A stretch of 64,000 bases of DNA from NCBI RefSeq assembly GCF_051859125.1, contig NZ_JBHYGG010000002.1:18928-82927 (forward strand), given 5' to 3'. The first letter of the stretch is position 1. Every line of letters starts with the position of its first letter. The DNA comes from Gemmata sp051859125 (GTDB lineage Bacteria > Planctomycetota > Planctomycetia > Gemmatales > Gemmataceae). The position numbers and the translations under genes are program-made. Below the pieces are notes generated by a model, which was not told the DNA's origin, did no database searches, and saw only the letters and a program-made list of their open reading frames with translations. Positions 41,891-50,991 of the stretch are shown in pieces.

Positions 41891-44194
41891 TCAATCGACG
41901 TACAGGAACTCGTTCGAGTTCAGCACGGCACGGGCGAGCGCCCGCAGGCCGTGCGCCTGGGCGACCTTGCTCGCGGCGGCGAGTTCGTCGGCGGTCGGCG
42001 AGCGGCCGTAGCTGAGTGCGAACAGCCGCCGCACCTGGGCGTCCGGTTCGGGGCCGGCGTCGGCCTTCGCACGCGCCGCAAGGGCGTCGGCCATGTCGAG
42101 GGTGAACTTGTGGTTGAACAGCGCCAGCGCCTGCATCGGCGTCGTCGTGCTGGCGCGCCGCGGGGCCGCGGCGGCCGGGTCGGGGCAGTCGAAGTCGGTC
42201 AGCACGTCGACGCGGGCCGCACGGGCGTTCTGGTGGTACACGGCCCGGCGGTACGTCTCCGGCCCCGGCGCGTCGAGCGGGAGGTACGTCGCCACGTTGT
42301 CCTGCACGTACTTGTAGAGCCGGAACCCCGGGCCGCCGGGCTTGGGGTCGAGCTTGCCCGAGACGCTCAGCATCGCGTCGCGGACCTCCTCGCCCGAGAG
42401 ACGACGCGGGGGGAACCGCCACAGAAATCGCGAATCGCCGTCGGCCGACGCCGCGTCGGCGCGGTACGCGGACGCTTGCCGGTACGCCTGCGAGGTGACG
42501 ATGAGCCGGTGGACCGGCTTGAGCTTCCAGTTCTCGGCGTGGAGCCGGCGGGCGAGGTAGTCGAGCAGTTCGGGGTGCGTCGGCTTGCCGCCCATGTACC
42601 CGAAGTCGCTCGGCGTCTCGACGATGCCGGTGCCGAAGTGCCAGCCCCAGACGCGGTTCGCCAGCACGCGGGCGGTGAGCGGGTTGTCGGGCGAGACGAT
42701 CCACTCGGCGAGCGCCTTCCGCCGCTGCGCCTCGGTCGCGGTCGCCGGGAGGTCGAACCCCTTGGCGGACTCCGAGAGGAACGCCGGGCTCGCGAACGCG
42801 ACGGCGTCGCCCTTCTTCTGCGGGTCGCCGCCGACGAACACGTTGAACGGGCCGTTCACGGGCCGGAACTGGCCGACCCACCACACCGGGGTCGGGCCGA
42901 GCGCCCGCACCTCGGCCTCGGCCGCGGCGACCCCGACCGCTTGTTCCGCCTGACGCACCGACACCGGCGGGAACCCGAGCACCGCGGCCGCGGCGGTCGC
43001 GCGCTTGACCAGCGACGCGGCCTCGGCCCGCTTCTTCTCGAGCGTTGCCCGCGCGGCCGCGACTTTCTTCGTCTGCTCGGGGGAGCCGATCGGCCGCTCG
43101 CCGTGGAACACTCCCGCGACCGCGGCCGCGAGCCGGTGGTAGTCCTGCTGCGTGATCGGGTCGAACTTGTGGTTGTGGCACCGGGCGCACCCGACCGTGA
43201 CGCCGAGGAACGCCTCGCCGGTCGCCCGCACCATCTCGTCGAGCGTGTTCGCCCGGATCACCGCGGCCTGCGCCGCGTCCTGGTTCCCGACGTTGTCGTA
43301 GGGGCCGGTAACGAGGAACGCGGTGCCGACCTCGACGGCCGGATTCCCCGGGTCCAGTACGTCGCCGGCGAGGTGCTCGCGGACCAACCGGTCGAACGGC
43401 TTGTCGTCGTTGAAGCTCCTGATGACGTAGTCGCGGAACGGCCACGCGGAGTCGATGATGACGTTCCGCTCGAACCCGTTCGACTCGCCGAACCGCACCA
43501 CGTCGAGCCAGTGCCGGCCCCAGCGCTCGCCGTAGGCCGGGCTCGCGAGCAGGTCGTCGACGAGCTTCGCGTATGCCGCGTCGGACGGGTCCTTGGCGAA
43601 CGCCTCGATCGACCCGGGCGTCGGCGGCAGGCCGGTGAGGTCGAAGGTCACGCGGCGCACGAGCGTGCGGGGGTCGGCCGGCGGCGACGGCGTCAGCCCC
43701 TTCTCGGCGAGCTTCGCGAACACGAACCGGTCGATCGGGTTCGCGGCCCACGCCTTCGGCAGACCGGCCGGGTTCGGGGGCGCCGGGTCCGCGAGCGGCC
43801 GCAGCGACCACCACGACTTGTCGGCCTTCGACCGCTCCTTGACGACGACCTCCTTCGGCCACTTCGCGCCGGCCGCGATCCAGTCGCGGAGCGTGGCGAC
43901 TTCGGCCGCCGTCAGCGCCTTGCCCTCCTTCGGCATCCGCGGCCGCTTGCCGGGCACGTCGGGAACGAGAAGGTCGAGCACGCCGCTCTCCGCGGGCTTG
44001 CCGGGGACGACGTGCTCCTTGTCGAGCAGGTCCGCGGGCGTCGCGACCGACACCTTGCCCTTCGCGTTGCCGGGCTGGTGGCACCGGACGCAGTGCCGCT
44101 CCAGGATCGGGGCGACGTCGGCCGCGAAGTCGGGCGGCGCGGCGGTTCCCGTCGCGGTGAAGAGAAGGAGCGCGGGAAGGGAGAGGCGGGTCAT
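41891..44194 (-). CDS. PSCyt1/DUF1549/DUF1553 planctomycete cytochrome-like protein
   Basis: A 767-residue exported protein. After the signal peptide (LPALLLFTATGTAAP) there is a planctomycete cytochrome c domain with the haem motif CVRCH (about 35-39), then DUF1549 (VRRVTFDLTGLPPTP, YGERWGRHWLDVVRFGE) and DUF1553 (LTARVLANRVWGWHFGTGIVETPSDFG, RAVYHQNAR). A second CARCH (in VTVGCARCHNHKFDP) suggests two c-type haem sites. Such proteins occur in planctomycetes with DUF1501 partners, and an electron-transfer-linked hydrolysis of polymers has been proposed. The start overlaps the GntR gene stop as ATGA. Confidence 0.93.
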   Translation of the reverse strand: MTRLSLPALLLFTATGTAAPPDFAADVAPILERHCVRCHQPGNAKGKVSVATPADLLDKEHVVPGKPAESGVLDLLVPDVPGKRPRMPKEGKALTAAEVATLRDWIAAGAKWPKEVVVKERSKADKSWWSLRPLADPAPPNPAGLPKAWAANPIDRFVFAKLAEKGLTPSPPADPRTLVRRVTFDLTGLPPTPGSIEAFAKDPSDAAYAKLVDDLLASPAYGERWGRHWLDVVRFGESNGFERNVIIDSAWPFRDYVIRSFNDDKPFDRLVREHLAGDVLDPGNPAVEVGTAFLVTGPYDNVGNQDAAQAAVIRANTLDEMVRATGEAFLGVTVGCARCHNHKFDPITQQDYHRLAAAVAGVFHGERPIGSPEQTKKVAAARATLEKKRAEAASLVKRATAAAAVLGFPPVSVRQAEQAVGVAAAEAEVRALGPTPVWWVGQFRPVNGPFNVFVGGDPQKKGDAVAFASPAFLSESAKGFDLPATATEAQRRKALAEWIVSPDNPLTARVLANRVWGWHFGTGIVETPSDFGYMGGKPTHPELLDYLARRLHAENWKLKPVHRLIVTSQAYRQASAYRADAASADGDSRFLWRFPPRRLSGEEVRDAMLSVSGKLDPKPGGPGFRLYKYVQDNVATYLPLDAPGPETYRRAVYHQNARAARVDVLTDFDCPDPAAAAPRRASTTTPMQALALFNHKFTLDMADALAARAKADAGPEPDAQVRRLFALSYGRSPTADELAAASKVAQAHGLRALARAVLNSNEFLYVD

Positions 44195-44877
44195 CGGGCG
44201 GCCTCGGGGAGAACGGGGCGGGCGGCGGGCAGGTACGTCCGCCAGCGGGTGATGTGCGCGACGGCGGCCTTCTCGGCCCGGTCCGGGTCGCCGGACGCGA
44301 CCGCCCGGAGGAGCCGGCGGTGCGAGTCGACCGCGAGGGTCCGCGGCGCGACGGCCAGTTCGGCGTCGCGGAACGCGGCGGCCAGCCAGAACTCGAACAC
44401 CGAGCGGGCGGTGAGCCACGCGGCGAGGAGCCGGTCGTTCCGCGCGGCCCGGACGATCGCCTCGTGAAAGTCGACGTCGAGCCGGGTGAGGTCGCGGTAC
44501 GTCCCCGCCTCGCCCTGCCGGCGGATGTTCTCTTCGAGGGCGGCGGCGAGTTCGGCGACATCGCCGGCCGCGGCCAGGCGCGCGGCGAGCCCCTCGATCG
44601 CGACCCGGACGCTCACCAGTTCCTCGAACACGCGGGGCGTCAGCTCGAGCACCCGGGCGCGGCCCCGGGCGTCGAACGTGACCAGCCCGTCGCGCTCCAG
44701 GGCGAGCATCGCCTCGCGGACCGGGGCGCGGCTCACCGCGTACCGGGCCGCCACGACCGGCTCGGTAATGAGGCCGCCCTGCGGCAACTCGCCGCACACG
44801 ATCGCCTCGCGGAGCCGCTCGCGGACCTGCTCGGCGAGGCTCGTGCGGGTCAGCGGCGCGGTAACGTCGGCGGGCAT
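44191..44877 (-). CDS. GntR-family (FCD) transcriptional regulator
   Basis: A 228-residue protein with a winged-helix head (LREAIVCGELPQGGLITEP, YAVSRAPVREAMLALERDGLV) and an FCD ligand domain with the metal-type residues in DVDFHEAIV, SHRRLL and HITRW. FCD regulators respond to carboxylates or sugar acids. The ATGA overlap with the PSCyt1 gene means it is translated together with it, and the divergent alcohol dehydrogenase starts 145 bp away. A palindrome at 44904-44913 between the two starts is a likely operator. It probably controls both directions. Confidence 0.9.
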   Translation of the reverse strand: MPADVTAPLTRTSLAEQVRERLREAIVCGELPQGGLITEPVVAARYAVSRAPVREAMLALERDGLVTFDARGRARVLELTPRVFEELVSVRVAIEGLAARLAAAGDVAELAAALEENIRRQGEAGTYRDLTRLDVDFHEAIVRAARNDRLLAAWLTARSVFEFWLAAAFRDAELAVAPRTLAVDSHRRLLRAVASGDPDRAEKAAVAHITRWRTYLPAARPVLPEAAR

Positions 44878-44903
44878 GCGGGCCTCGGTCGGTCGGCTGT
44901 CGT

Positions 44904-44913
44904 CTGTCGACAG
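44904..44913. promoter_or_regulatory. Palindrome CTGTCGACAG, candidate GntR operator
   Basis: A perfect 10-bp palindrome 26 bp upstream of the GntR start and 109 bp before the divergent dehydrogenase start. The TGTCnnACA-like form fits FCD-type GntR sites. Confidence 0.45.
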
Positions 44914-45022
44914 TCTACCGCAGCACCCGACCCTGTCAACGGTGTTGTTCGGGGCGTACAGAAGTACCACACCCGCGGCGGCCGCGCCCGGGAACGCCCG
45001 GCCCCGCACCCGCGAGACGCAC

Positions 45023-46069
45023 ATGACCACGAAGGCCTACGCCGCACACGCCGCGACCACCCCGCTCGCCCCGTTCGGCGTCGCCCGCCGCGACCCGCTC
45101 CCGACCGACGTGGAGATCGACGTCCTGTTCTGCGGCGTGTGCCACTCGGACCTGCACCAGGTCCGTAACGAGTGGAAGAACACCGTGTACCCGTGCGTCC
45201 CGGGGCACGAGGTCGTCGGCCGCGTCACGCGGGTCGGCGCGGACGTGAGGAAGTTCCGGGCCGGCGACGTGGCGGCCGTCGGCGTCATCGTGGACTCGTG
45301 CCGCACCTGCCCGAGCTGCACCCGCGGGCTCGAACAGTACTGCCAGTGCACCCCGACCTACACGTACAACTCGCCCGACAAGGTCTCCGGCGGCATCACC
45401 TACGGCGGGTACTCCGAGCGGATCGTCGCCGACGAGGCGTTCACGCTGAAGGTGTCGGAGAAGCTCAACCCGGCGGCCGCGGCGCCGCTCCTGTGCGCCG
45501 GGATCACGACGTACTCCCCGCTGCGGCACTGGAAGGTCGGGCCGGGGCAGAAGGTCGGGGTGGTCGGGCTCGGCGGGCTCGGGCACATGGGGGTGAAGTT
45601 CGCCCGCGCGTTCGGGGCGCACGTCGTCCTGTTCACGACTTCTCCCAGCAAAATCGAGGACGGCAAGCGGCTCGGGGCGCACGAGGTCGTCGTCTCGAAG
45701 GACGCCGGCGAGATGAAGAAGCACGCGAACAGCTTCGACTTCGTCCTCGACTGCGTGTCGGCCGAGCACGACCTCAACGCGTACCTGGCGCTCGTGAAGC
45801 TCGACGGCACCCTGTGCCTCGTCGGCCTGCCGGAGCACCCGCTGCCGGTCGCGGCGTTTAGCTTGCTGGGCCCGCGGCGGAGCCTGGCCGGGTCCGGCAT
45901 CGGCGGCATCGCCGAGACGCAGGAGATGCTCGACTTCTGCGCCGAGAAGGGCATCGTCAGCGACGTCGAGGTGATCCCGATTCAGAAGGTCAACGAGGCC
46001 TACGAGCGGCTCCTCAAGAGTGACGTGAAGTACCGGTTCGTGATCGACATGGCCTCGCTCAAGTCGTGA
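45023..46069 (+). CDS. Zinc-dependent alcohol dehydrogenase (CAD/YahK-like)
   Basis: A 348-residue MDR enzyme. Catalytic zinc ligands are Cys40 (CGVCHSD), His62 and Glu63 (GHEVVGR); structural zinc cysteines are Cys93, Cys96, Cys99 and Cys107. The NAD(P) fold has GLGGLGHMG. The sequence is of the YahK/cinnamyl-alcohol-dehydrogenase group, usually NADPH-linked reductases of aldehydes. It is divergent from the GntR gene, so it is probably under that regulator. The ATG at 45023 follows CGCGAGACGCAC. Confidence 0.92.
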   Translation: MTTKAYAAHAATTPLAPFGVARRDPLPTDVEIDVLFCGVCHSDLHQVRNEWKNTVYPCVPGHEVVGRVTRVGADVRKFRAGDVAAVGVIVDSCRTCPSCTRGLEQYCQCTPTYTYNSPDKVSGGITYGGYSERIVADEAFTLKVSEKLNPAAAAPLLCAGITTYSPLRHWKVGPGQKVGVVGLGGLGHMGVKFARAFGAHVVLFTTSPSKIEDGKRLGAHEVVVSKDAGEMKKHANSFDFVLDCVSAEHDLNAYLALVKLDGTLCLVGLPEHPLPVAAFSLLGPRRSLAGSGIGGIAETQEMLDFCAEKGIVSDVEVIPIQKVNEAYERLLKSDVKYRFVIDMASLKS

Positions 46070-46142
46070 CGCCCCGACGGGAGAAGTGGAGCGGCGGGGT
46101 TGCCCCCCGGCGAACAATGGGAGATCGCCCGCGAGGTGACCC

Positions 46143-47162
46143 ATGACGCCGAAGCCGCTGTCCGCCGTCCCGCTGTCCGTCCTCGACCTGTCCCCGGTCC
46201 GCGCCGGGGGCACGGCCGCCGAGTCGTTCCGCAACTCGCTCGACCTCGCCCGGCACGCCGAGCGGTGGGGGTACGAGCGGTTCTGGCTCGCCGAGCACCA
46301 CGGGATGCCCGGCATCGCCAGCGCCGCCACGGCGGTCGTCATCGCGCACGTCGCGGGCGGCACGTCGCGGATCCGGGTCGGCTCGGGCGGGGTCATGCTC
46401 CCGAACCACGCCCCGCTGGTGATCGCCGAGCAGTTCGGCACCCTGGAGTCGCTGTTCCCGGGCCGCATCGACCTCGGGATCGGCCGCGCCCCCGGGGGCG
46501 ACCACCGCACCGCCCGGGCGCTCCGCCGGCACTTCGGCGGCCCGGACACCTTCACGCAGGACTTCCGGGAGCTGGTGGGCTACTTCGAGTCCGGCGGGCC
46601 GGGGACCGGGGTCCACGCGGTCCCCGGCGAGGGGCTCCGCGTCCCGTTCTGGCTCCTCGGGTCGAGCGACTTCTCGGCGGCGCTCGCGGCGGAGTCGGGC
46701 CTGCCGTTCGCGTTCGCCTCGCACTTCGCCCCGGACCACTTGCACGAGGCGCTGGCCCTGTACCGGCGGAACTTCGAGCCGTCGAAGGTCCTGGACCGGC
46801 CGCGGGTCATGGTCGCGGCGAACGTGTTCGCGGCCGACACCGAGGCCGAGGCGCGGCGCGTCTTCACCTCGGCCCAGCAACAGTTCCTCAACCTCGTGCG
46901 CGGGACGCCCGGGCTGCTCCCCCCGCCGGTCGAGTCGATGGACCGGCTCTGGCTCCCGCACGAGGGGGCGCACGTGGACCGCATGACGAAGTGCTCGGCC
47001 GTTGGCGACCCGGCCACGGTGCGGCGGTGGCTCGACCGGTTCGTTCAGGAAACCGGGGCCGACGAACTCATTCTCGCGGGCCAGATCTACGACCACGCCG
47101 CCCGGCTCCGGTCGTTCGAGATCGCCGCTTCCGGCCGCGGTGCGCACGCAGCGTCCGCGTGA
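46143..47162 (+). CDS. LLM-class flavin-dependent oxidoreductase (luciferase-like)
   Basis: A 339-residue TIM-barrel protein. SVLDLSPVRAGGTAAES at the start, ERFWLAEHHGMPGIAS, RIRVGSGGVMLPNHAPL and RIDLGIGRAPGGD are typical of the MsnO8-like LLM group, which uses FMNH2 and oxygen or a flavin/F420-type cofactor. Substrate unknown. The ATG at 46143 follows GCGAGGTGACCC. It lies 73 bp after the dehydrogenase on the same strand, so one transcript is possible. Confidence 0.9.
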   Translation: MTPKPLSAVPLSVLDLSPVRAGGTAAESFRNSLDLARHAERWGYERFWLAEHHGMPGIASAATAVVIAHVAGGTSRIRVGSGGVMLPNHAPLVIAEQFGTLESLFPGRIDLGIGRAPGGDHRTARALRRHFGGPDTFTQDFRELVGYFESGGPGTGVHAVPGEGLRVPFWLLGSSDFSAALAAESGLPFAFASHFAPDHLHEALALYRRNFEPSKVLDRPRVMVAANVFAADTEAEARRVFTSAQQQFLNLVRGTPGLLPPPVESMDRLWLPHEGAHVDRMTKCSAVGDPATVRRWLDRFVQETGADELILAGQIYDHAARLRSFEIAASGRGAHAASA

Positions 47163-47429
47163 TGCGCGTTTCCGTTCGCCCGTGTCGCGGAAAGGAAGAG
47201 GGGGAACCCGGGGCCGAACGGCCGGGAAGTGAAAAAGTGACGGGGCGGTCCGCCGCAGACTGTCGCCCATTCAGTCTGTTGCGTCCGCCCCGCCGCAATA
47301 AGTTGAAGCAACCCACGTGCCGGGACCGGCGCGAACCGGGGGCGGTACTCGGGTGTCCTCGGTTGTTCCCCGCTGAACGGGCGGGACCGGGTGCTCTGGG
47401 GGCCGCGTGGTGTTGGCACGGGGGGAGCG

Positions 47430-48344
47430 ATGGGGGCCGAGCCGCCGAGTCGTGTGAAGCTGGTCCTGGCGTTCGCCACGATCTACGTCCTGTGGGGCTC
47501 GACGTACCTCGCCATCCGCATCGCCGTGGACACGCTCCCGCCGTTCCTCATGGCCGGGCTGCGGTTCCTGATCGCCGGGGCCGCGCTGTACGCGCTCGGG
47601 GTCCGCAACGGCGCCCCGCGGCCGACCGCCCGGCAGTGGCGGAACGCGGCCCTTGCGTCGGTGCCGCTCTTCGTAATGGGCAACGGCGGGGTGACGTGGG
47701 CGCAGCAGGCGGTGCCGTCGGGCGCGGCCGCGCTCGTCGTCGCGACGCTCCCCGCGTGGCTGCTCCTCCTCGACTGGGGGTACGGCGGCCGCCGCGGGCC
47801 GCGGGCCGTCGAGGTGATCGGGATCGGCCTGGGCCTGGGCGGGGTCGCGGCCCTCTCGGCCCCCGGCGGCATCAACCCGGTCGGCACCGCCGTGCTCGTC
47901 GTCGCCTCGATCGCGTGGGCCGTCGGGTCGCTCTTCAACCGCTACGCCGACCTCCCGAAGTCGGCGGTCCGCACGTCCGGCACCCAGATGCTGTGCGGGA
48001 GCGTGTTCATGGTCGCCATCGGCCTCGCGATGGGGGAGGCGGAGCGGGTCAACGTGTCGGCAATCTCCGTCGCGTCGGTCGCGTCGTGGGTGTACCTCGT
48101 GGCGGTCGCGGTCGTCGCGCTGCCGGCGTACAACTGGCTCCTGACCGCGACCTCGCCGGCGCTGGTCGGCACCTATGCGTTCGTGAACCCCGTGGTCGCG
48201 GTGCTCCTCGGGTGGCTGTTCGCCGACGAGGCGCTGACCGGGCGCACCGGCGTCGCCGCCGCGCTCGTGATCCTGGGCGTGGTGCTGCTCGTGTGGCCGC
48301 GGAAGAAGGGTCCGCCCCCGGAGGTCACGGCCGAGACGCCGTGA
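47430..48344 (+). CDS. EamA (drug/metabolite) family transporter
   Basis: A 304-residue membrane protein with about ten helices in two EamA repeats (IYVLWGSTYLAIRIAVDTLPP starts the first; VLVVASIAWAVGSLFNRYAD the second). YedA-like exporters have this architecture. The substrate is not predictable. The ATG at 47430 follows GGGGGAG. A 267-bp GC-rich gap without visible genes precedes it. Confidence 0.88.
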   Translation: MGAEPPSRVKLVLAFATIYVLWGSTYLAIRIAVDTLPPFLMAGLRFLIAGAALYALGVRNGAPRPTARQWRNAALASVPLFVMGNGGVTWAQQAVPSGAAALVVATLPAWLLLLDWGYGGRRGPRAVEVIGIGLGLGGVAALSAPGGINPVGTAVLVVASIAWAVGSLFNRYADLPKSAVRTSGTQMLCGSVFMVAIGLAMGEAERVNVSAISVASVASWVYLVAVAVVALPAYNWLLTATSPALVGTYAFVNPVVAVLLGWLFADEALTGRTGVAAALVILGVVLLVWPRKKGPPPEVTAETP

Positions 48345-48652
48345 CCGGGGCCGCGCAGCGGCAGGTGTACGTGCTCGACGTGAGCGAGGTGGTGAAGAGC
48401 TGACGGGTGCGGAATCGGGGGAATCGGGAACTGGTGCGGTTAACTGTTGACTTTCCGGGCCGCCGGTGTGGATAGTGCAGGTAAGGGGCCGCTTCTCCAG
48501 CCACCGGCCCCGAGCGCACTGCCCAGTCCCAAGCCCTGGGTCGTCCGCCGAACTGGTCGAACCTCTTCCCTTTGGACCGCCCCACCGGGGTGGCCGTCGG
48601 CCCATTTTGACGGACCACGACCACCCGACTCCCGGTGGGCAGGAGTACGCAC
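48345..48652. other. Intergenic region, no gene seen
   Basis: 308 bp with no supported ORF. It contains an AT-richer spot near GGTTAACTGTTGACTTTC (48440-48457), which includes TTGACT, a possible -35 box, but I see no matching -10 at proper spacing. Confidence 0.4.
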
Positions 48653-49072
48653 ATGCGTCCCTCTCCCGTGAAACTGTCGTCCGCTCTCGTCGCGCTCGCC
48701 GCCTTCCTCGGAAGTGTCGGTACCGTCTCCGCGGCCCCGCCCCCGGGCCTGCGCTGGGGCGACAAGGCCTTCGGAAACTCCTCCCGCACCCAGCCCGCGA
48801 CGCCGGGCTACTCCGCCGCTCCCGTGGGACCGTACTACGCCGCTCCCGTGCAGCCCTATGCGGCGCTCCCCGCGGCTCCGGCGTTCACCGGCCCGGGCGC
48901 GGTGACCGGGCAAACGATCACGATTGTGGGTGCGGACGGCGTGGCCCGCGTGTACCCGATTACGGGCGGCGTCGTGCAGCAGCTCCCCTCCTCGTCGACG
49001 ACGGCGGGGCAAGTGGCCCCCGGCGTCGGCGGAACGAGCACCAACCCGGGCGTCGTCATCCCGCGGCGGTGA
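48653..49072 (+). CDS. Small secreted Pro/Tyr-rich protein
   Basis: A 139-residue protein with a signal peptide (LSSALVALAAFLGSVGTVSA, cut near AAP) and a mature part with YSAAPVGPYYAAPVQPYAAL repeats, then a small strand-rich block GQTITIVGADGVARVYP and a Ser/Gly tail. No family recognised; planctomycetes have many such envelope-associated proteins. The ATG at 48653 follows AGGAG at 48641-48645. A hairpin at 49094-49130 follows the stop. Confidence 0.75.
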   Translation: MRPSPVKLSSALVALAAFLGSVGTVSAAPPPGLRWGDKAFGNSSRTQPATPGYSAAPVGPYYAAPVQPYAALPAAPAFTGPGAVTGQTITIVGADGVARVYPITGGVVQQLPSSSTTAGQVAPGVGGTSTNPGVVIPRR

Positions 49073-49454
49073 GCCTCGCAAAGCAGGCGCACGCCCCCGA
49101 GTCGGCCGTTTCGAACGGTCCACTCGGGGGCCGCTTACTTTGGTGTGGCGGACCCAACCCCGATTCCGGGTGGAGCACCCCGAGGCGCGTCTAACGTGCG
49201 TTTCGGTGGTTGCGCTGCAGAGCAGTTGAGGCCTGGATTCGTGCCCGGCGCGAAGGGTTCTTGCAAAGAGTCGTGGGTTCTGTGCGGGGCTCTTCCCTTC
49301 GCTCGCGAGGAGTCGGGGGTTCTGTGCGAGGCTCTCCCCCCGTTCGCGAGGAGTTTGGCGTCTGTGCGAGGAGTTGGCATCGGTTGCGGAGACCCCTCCC
49401 CCAACTCGCCGCACAGACGTTCGTGCCCCACCTCAACGGCCCGGCCGTTAGTCC
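49073..49454. repeat. Intergenic region with hairpin and tandem repeat
   Basis: After the hairpin (49094-49130), the stretch from about 49259 to 49380 holds about three imperfect copies of a 40-bp unit with the shared phrase GGTTCTGTGCG(A/G)GGCTCT and CGCGAGGAGT. No gene is visible. The repeats may be a slipped or expanded element. Confidence 0.65.
49094..49130 (+). terminator. Terminator-like long hairpin
   Basis: CCCCCGAGT (49094-49102) pairs with ACTCGGGGG (49122-49130), with an inner CCGTT/AACGG stem. It starts 22 bp after the secreted-protein stop. Confidence 0.65.
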
Positions 49455-49763
49455 TTAACGGGGCATGGTGAACTCGATCCGAACGATCGTCTTCCCATCG
49501 GCGGCGAGGACGACGCGCTCGACCGTCGCCGCGGAGGGCACCTCGCGGAACTCGACCCGGCGGCCGTTCAACAGCACCTGCGTGTCCCCGCTCACATCGA
49601 CCTGCGGTGGCGGGGCCGGGAGCGGCACCGTGCCGACCGGCAGGCTGCGGACCGGGAACCGGAGGTCGTCGAGCGGGACCGCTGATGTCCTGGCCGCGAG
49701 ACTGGCCGGAGCCGAGGACGCGCTAGTCAACAGGAGGGCCGACGCCACAATGAGGCGGGTCAT
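49455..49763 (-). CDS. Small secreted hypothetical protein, 102 aa
   Basis: A 102-residue protein with a signal peptide (LIVASALLLTSASSAPAS) and a strand-rich mature part (GDTQVLLNGRRVEFREVP, VVLAADGKTIVRIEFTM). Divergent from the next operon. No family recognised. The ATG at 49763 has weak upstream support (AGCACTTCCG). Confidence 0.65.
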   Translation of the reverse strand: MTRLIVASALLLTSASSAPASLAARTSAVPLDDLRFPVRSLPVGTVPLPAPPPQVDVSGDTQVLLNGRRVEFREVPSAATVERVVLAADGKTIVRIEFTMPR

Positions 49764-50154
49764 CGGAAGTGCTCGTGAGTAGAATCAAGCGGGATGATTA
49801 TGGGGGAACGCAACGACCGTACCGCGTGTGTGGGAAATCACGCCCCATCGCGTAACTGATCTGGGGCGTGCGACTTATACGGGATCGGGGCGGTCCCGAG
49901 CGAAATGGGAGTGGGTGGCCGGTGCCTGTTCGGTAAGCGGCGCCGCCCTGAGATGTGGCAACGGTGATGGAGCTGGTGCGGTTGTTCCGCCGCCGCGGCT
50001 ATTGTTCCCGTTCGCGGCGGGCAAATCTCCTTGCAGTGCGCTTCGTCTCCCTTACTGTGATTCGGGAGACTGGGTCGACTCTGCCGGGTGGGGTGGTCGG
50101 ACCGCTCCGGTCCGAGTATCATGCCGGCTCTCGGGTCGGACCAACGAGGCCCTC
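49764..50154. other. Intergenic region before the LEPLEDR-sigma-kinase operon
   Basis: 391 bp with no supported gene. Several AT-richer patches (AGTAGAATCAAGCGGGATGATTATGGG region near 49777-49803) could be promoter DNA for either divergent transcript, but no consensus pair is convincing. Confidence 0.4.
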
Positions 50155-50991
50155 ATGCCTGCTGTCGCAAATCGCCGGCTGCGCGTTGAACCACTCGAAG
50201 ACCGTGCGCTCCCCGCGGACTTCGGTCTCTTCGGTCTCTTCGGGGGCGACATCTCTGCGCCCTCGTTCCCCGTCATGGCCGACTCGGTCGTGCTGGACGC
50301 CGCGCAAGGTCGTTCGCCCTCATCCTCTCTCGCGGCCGGCTCGGGGATGACGGGTGCCACGCGGGTTCGTGTGCCCTCGTTCCCGCTCGCGGCCGACTCG
50401 ATGATGGCGGCCGCCGCGAGGGTCCGCTCCCCCGCGGCGTCGTTTCTCGCGCCCGCGGCCACCGGGATCGTCTTCCACCGCACGCCCGACGCGACGGCCG
50501 AGCCAGTCGTGCCCGCGGTGCCCGAGTTCGACCCCGCCCAGGTCGTGCGTTCGCGACCCAAGGAAGTCGACGAACCGCTCGGCGAGGTCGTCCTGAAGTT
50601 GCCCCCGCCGCCGCAGGTCGTCGAGTACGAGCTACCCGAGTACGCGGACGAAACAGAGGAGGCCGCCGCAACCGCGGCGCCCGCCGCTCGCACGGTGGTG
50701 GTCGAGGAGTTCGCGAGGGCCGAGTCGGCGCCGGTCGAACCGGTGCCCGCCTTCGCCGGCGACATCACCGCGACGCCCGGGGTCGCGGACCTGCTCGGGG
50801 CCGCGGACCAGTTCCTCGACACGCTCGGCGCGGCGCTCGCCGACCCGACCGCCCCCGTGGCGCTCTGGGAACGCGTCGGGTACTGGGCGGTGTCGATCGG
50901 CGCGGTCGGCGTCGCGCTCGAAGTCGCCCGGCAGCGGCTCCGCGTCCGGTCCCCGCACACCGAGGCCCCTACTCTCGTGGTCCGGCAATGA
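50155..50991 (+). CDS. LEPLEDR-motif protein with C-terminal membrane-helix-like region
   Basis: A 278-residue protein starting at ATG 50155 (AACGAGGCCCTC upstream) whose head reads RLRVEPLEDRALPAD, the planctomycetal surface or secretion-type N-terminus also present in the cyclophilin fusion at 54665. The rest is Ala/Pro/Val-rich with an acidic middle, and near the C-terminus VGYWAVSIGAVGVALEVARQRLR could be a short membrane helix. Its stop overlaps the ECF sigma start (ATGA), so it may be an anti-sigma-like or regulated partner, but no zinc motif is seen. Confidence 0.7.
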   Translation: MPAVANRRLRVEPLEDRALPADFGLFGLFGGDISAPSFPVMADSVVLDAAQGRSPSSSLAAGSGMTGATRVRVPSFPLAADSMMAAAARVRSPAASFLAPAATGIVFHRTPDATAEPVVPAVPEFDPAQVVRSRPKEVDEPLGEVVLKLPPPPQVVEYELPEYADETEEAAATAAPAARTVVVEEFARAESAPVEPVPAFAGDITATPGVADLLGAADQFLDTLGAALADPTAPVALWERVGYWAVSIGAVGVALEVARQRLRVRSPHTEAPTLVVRQ

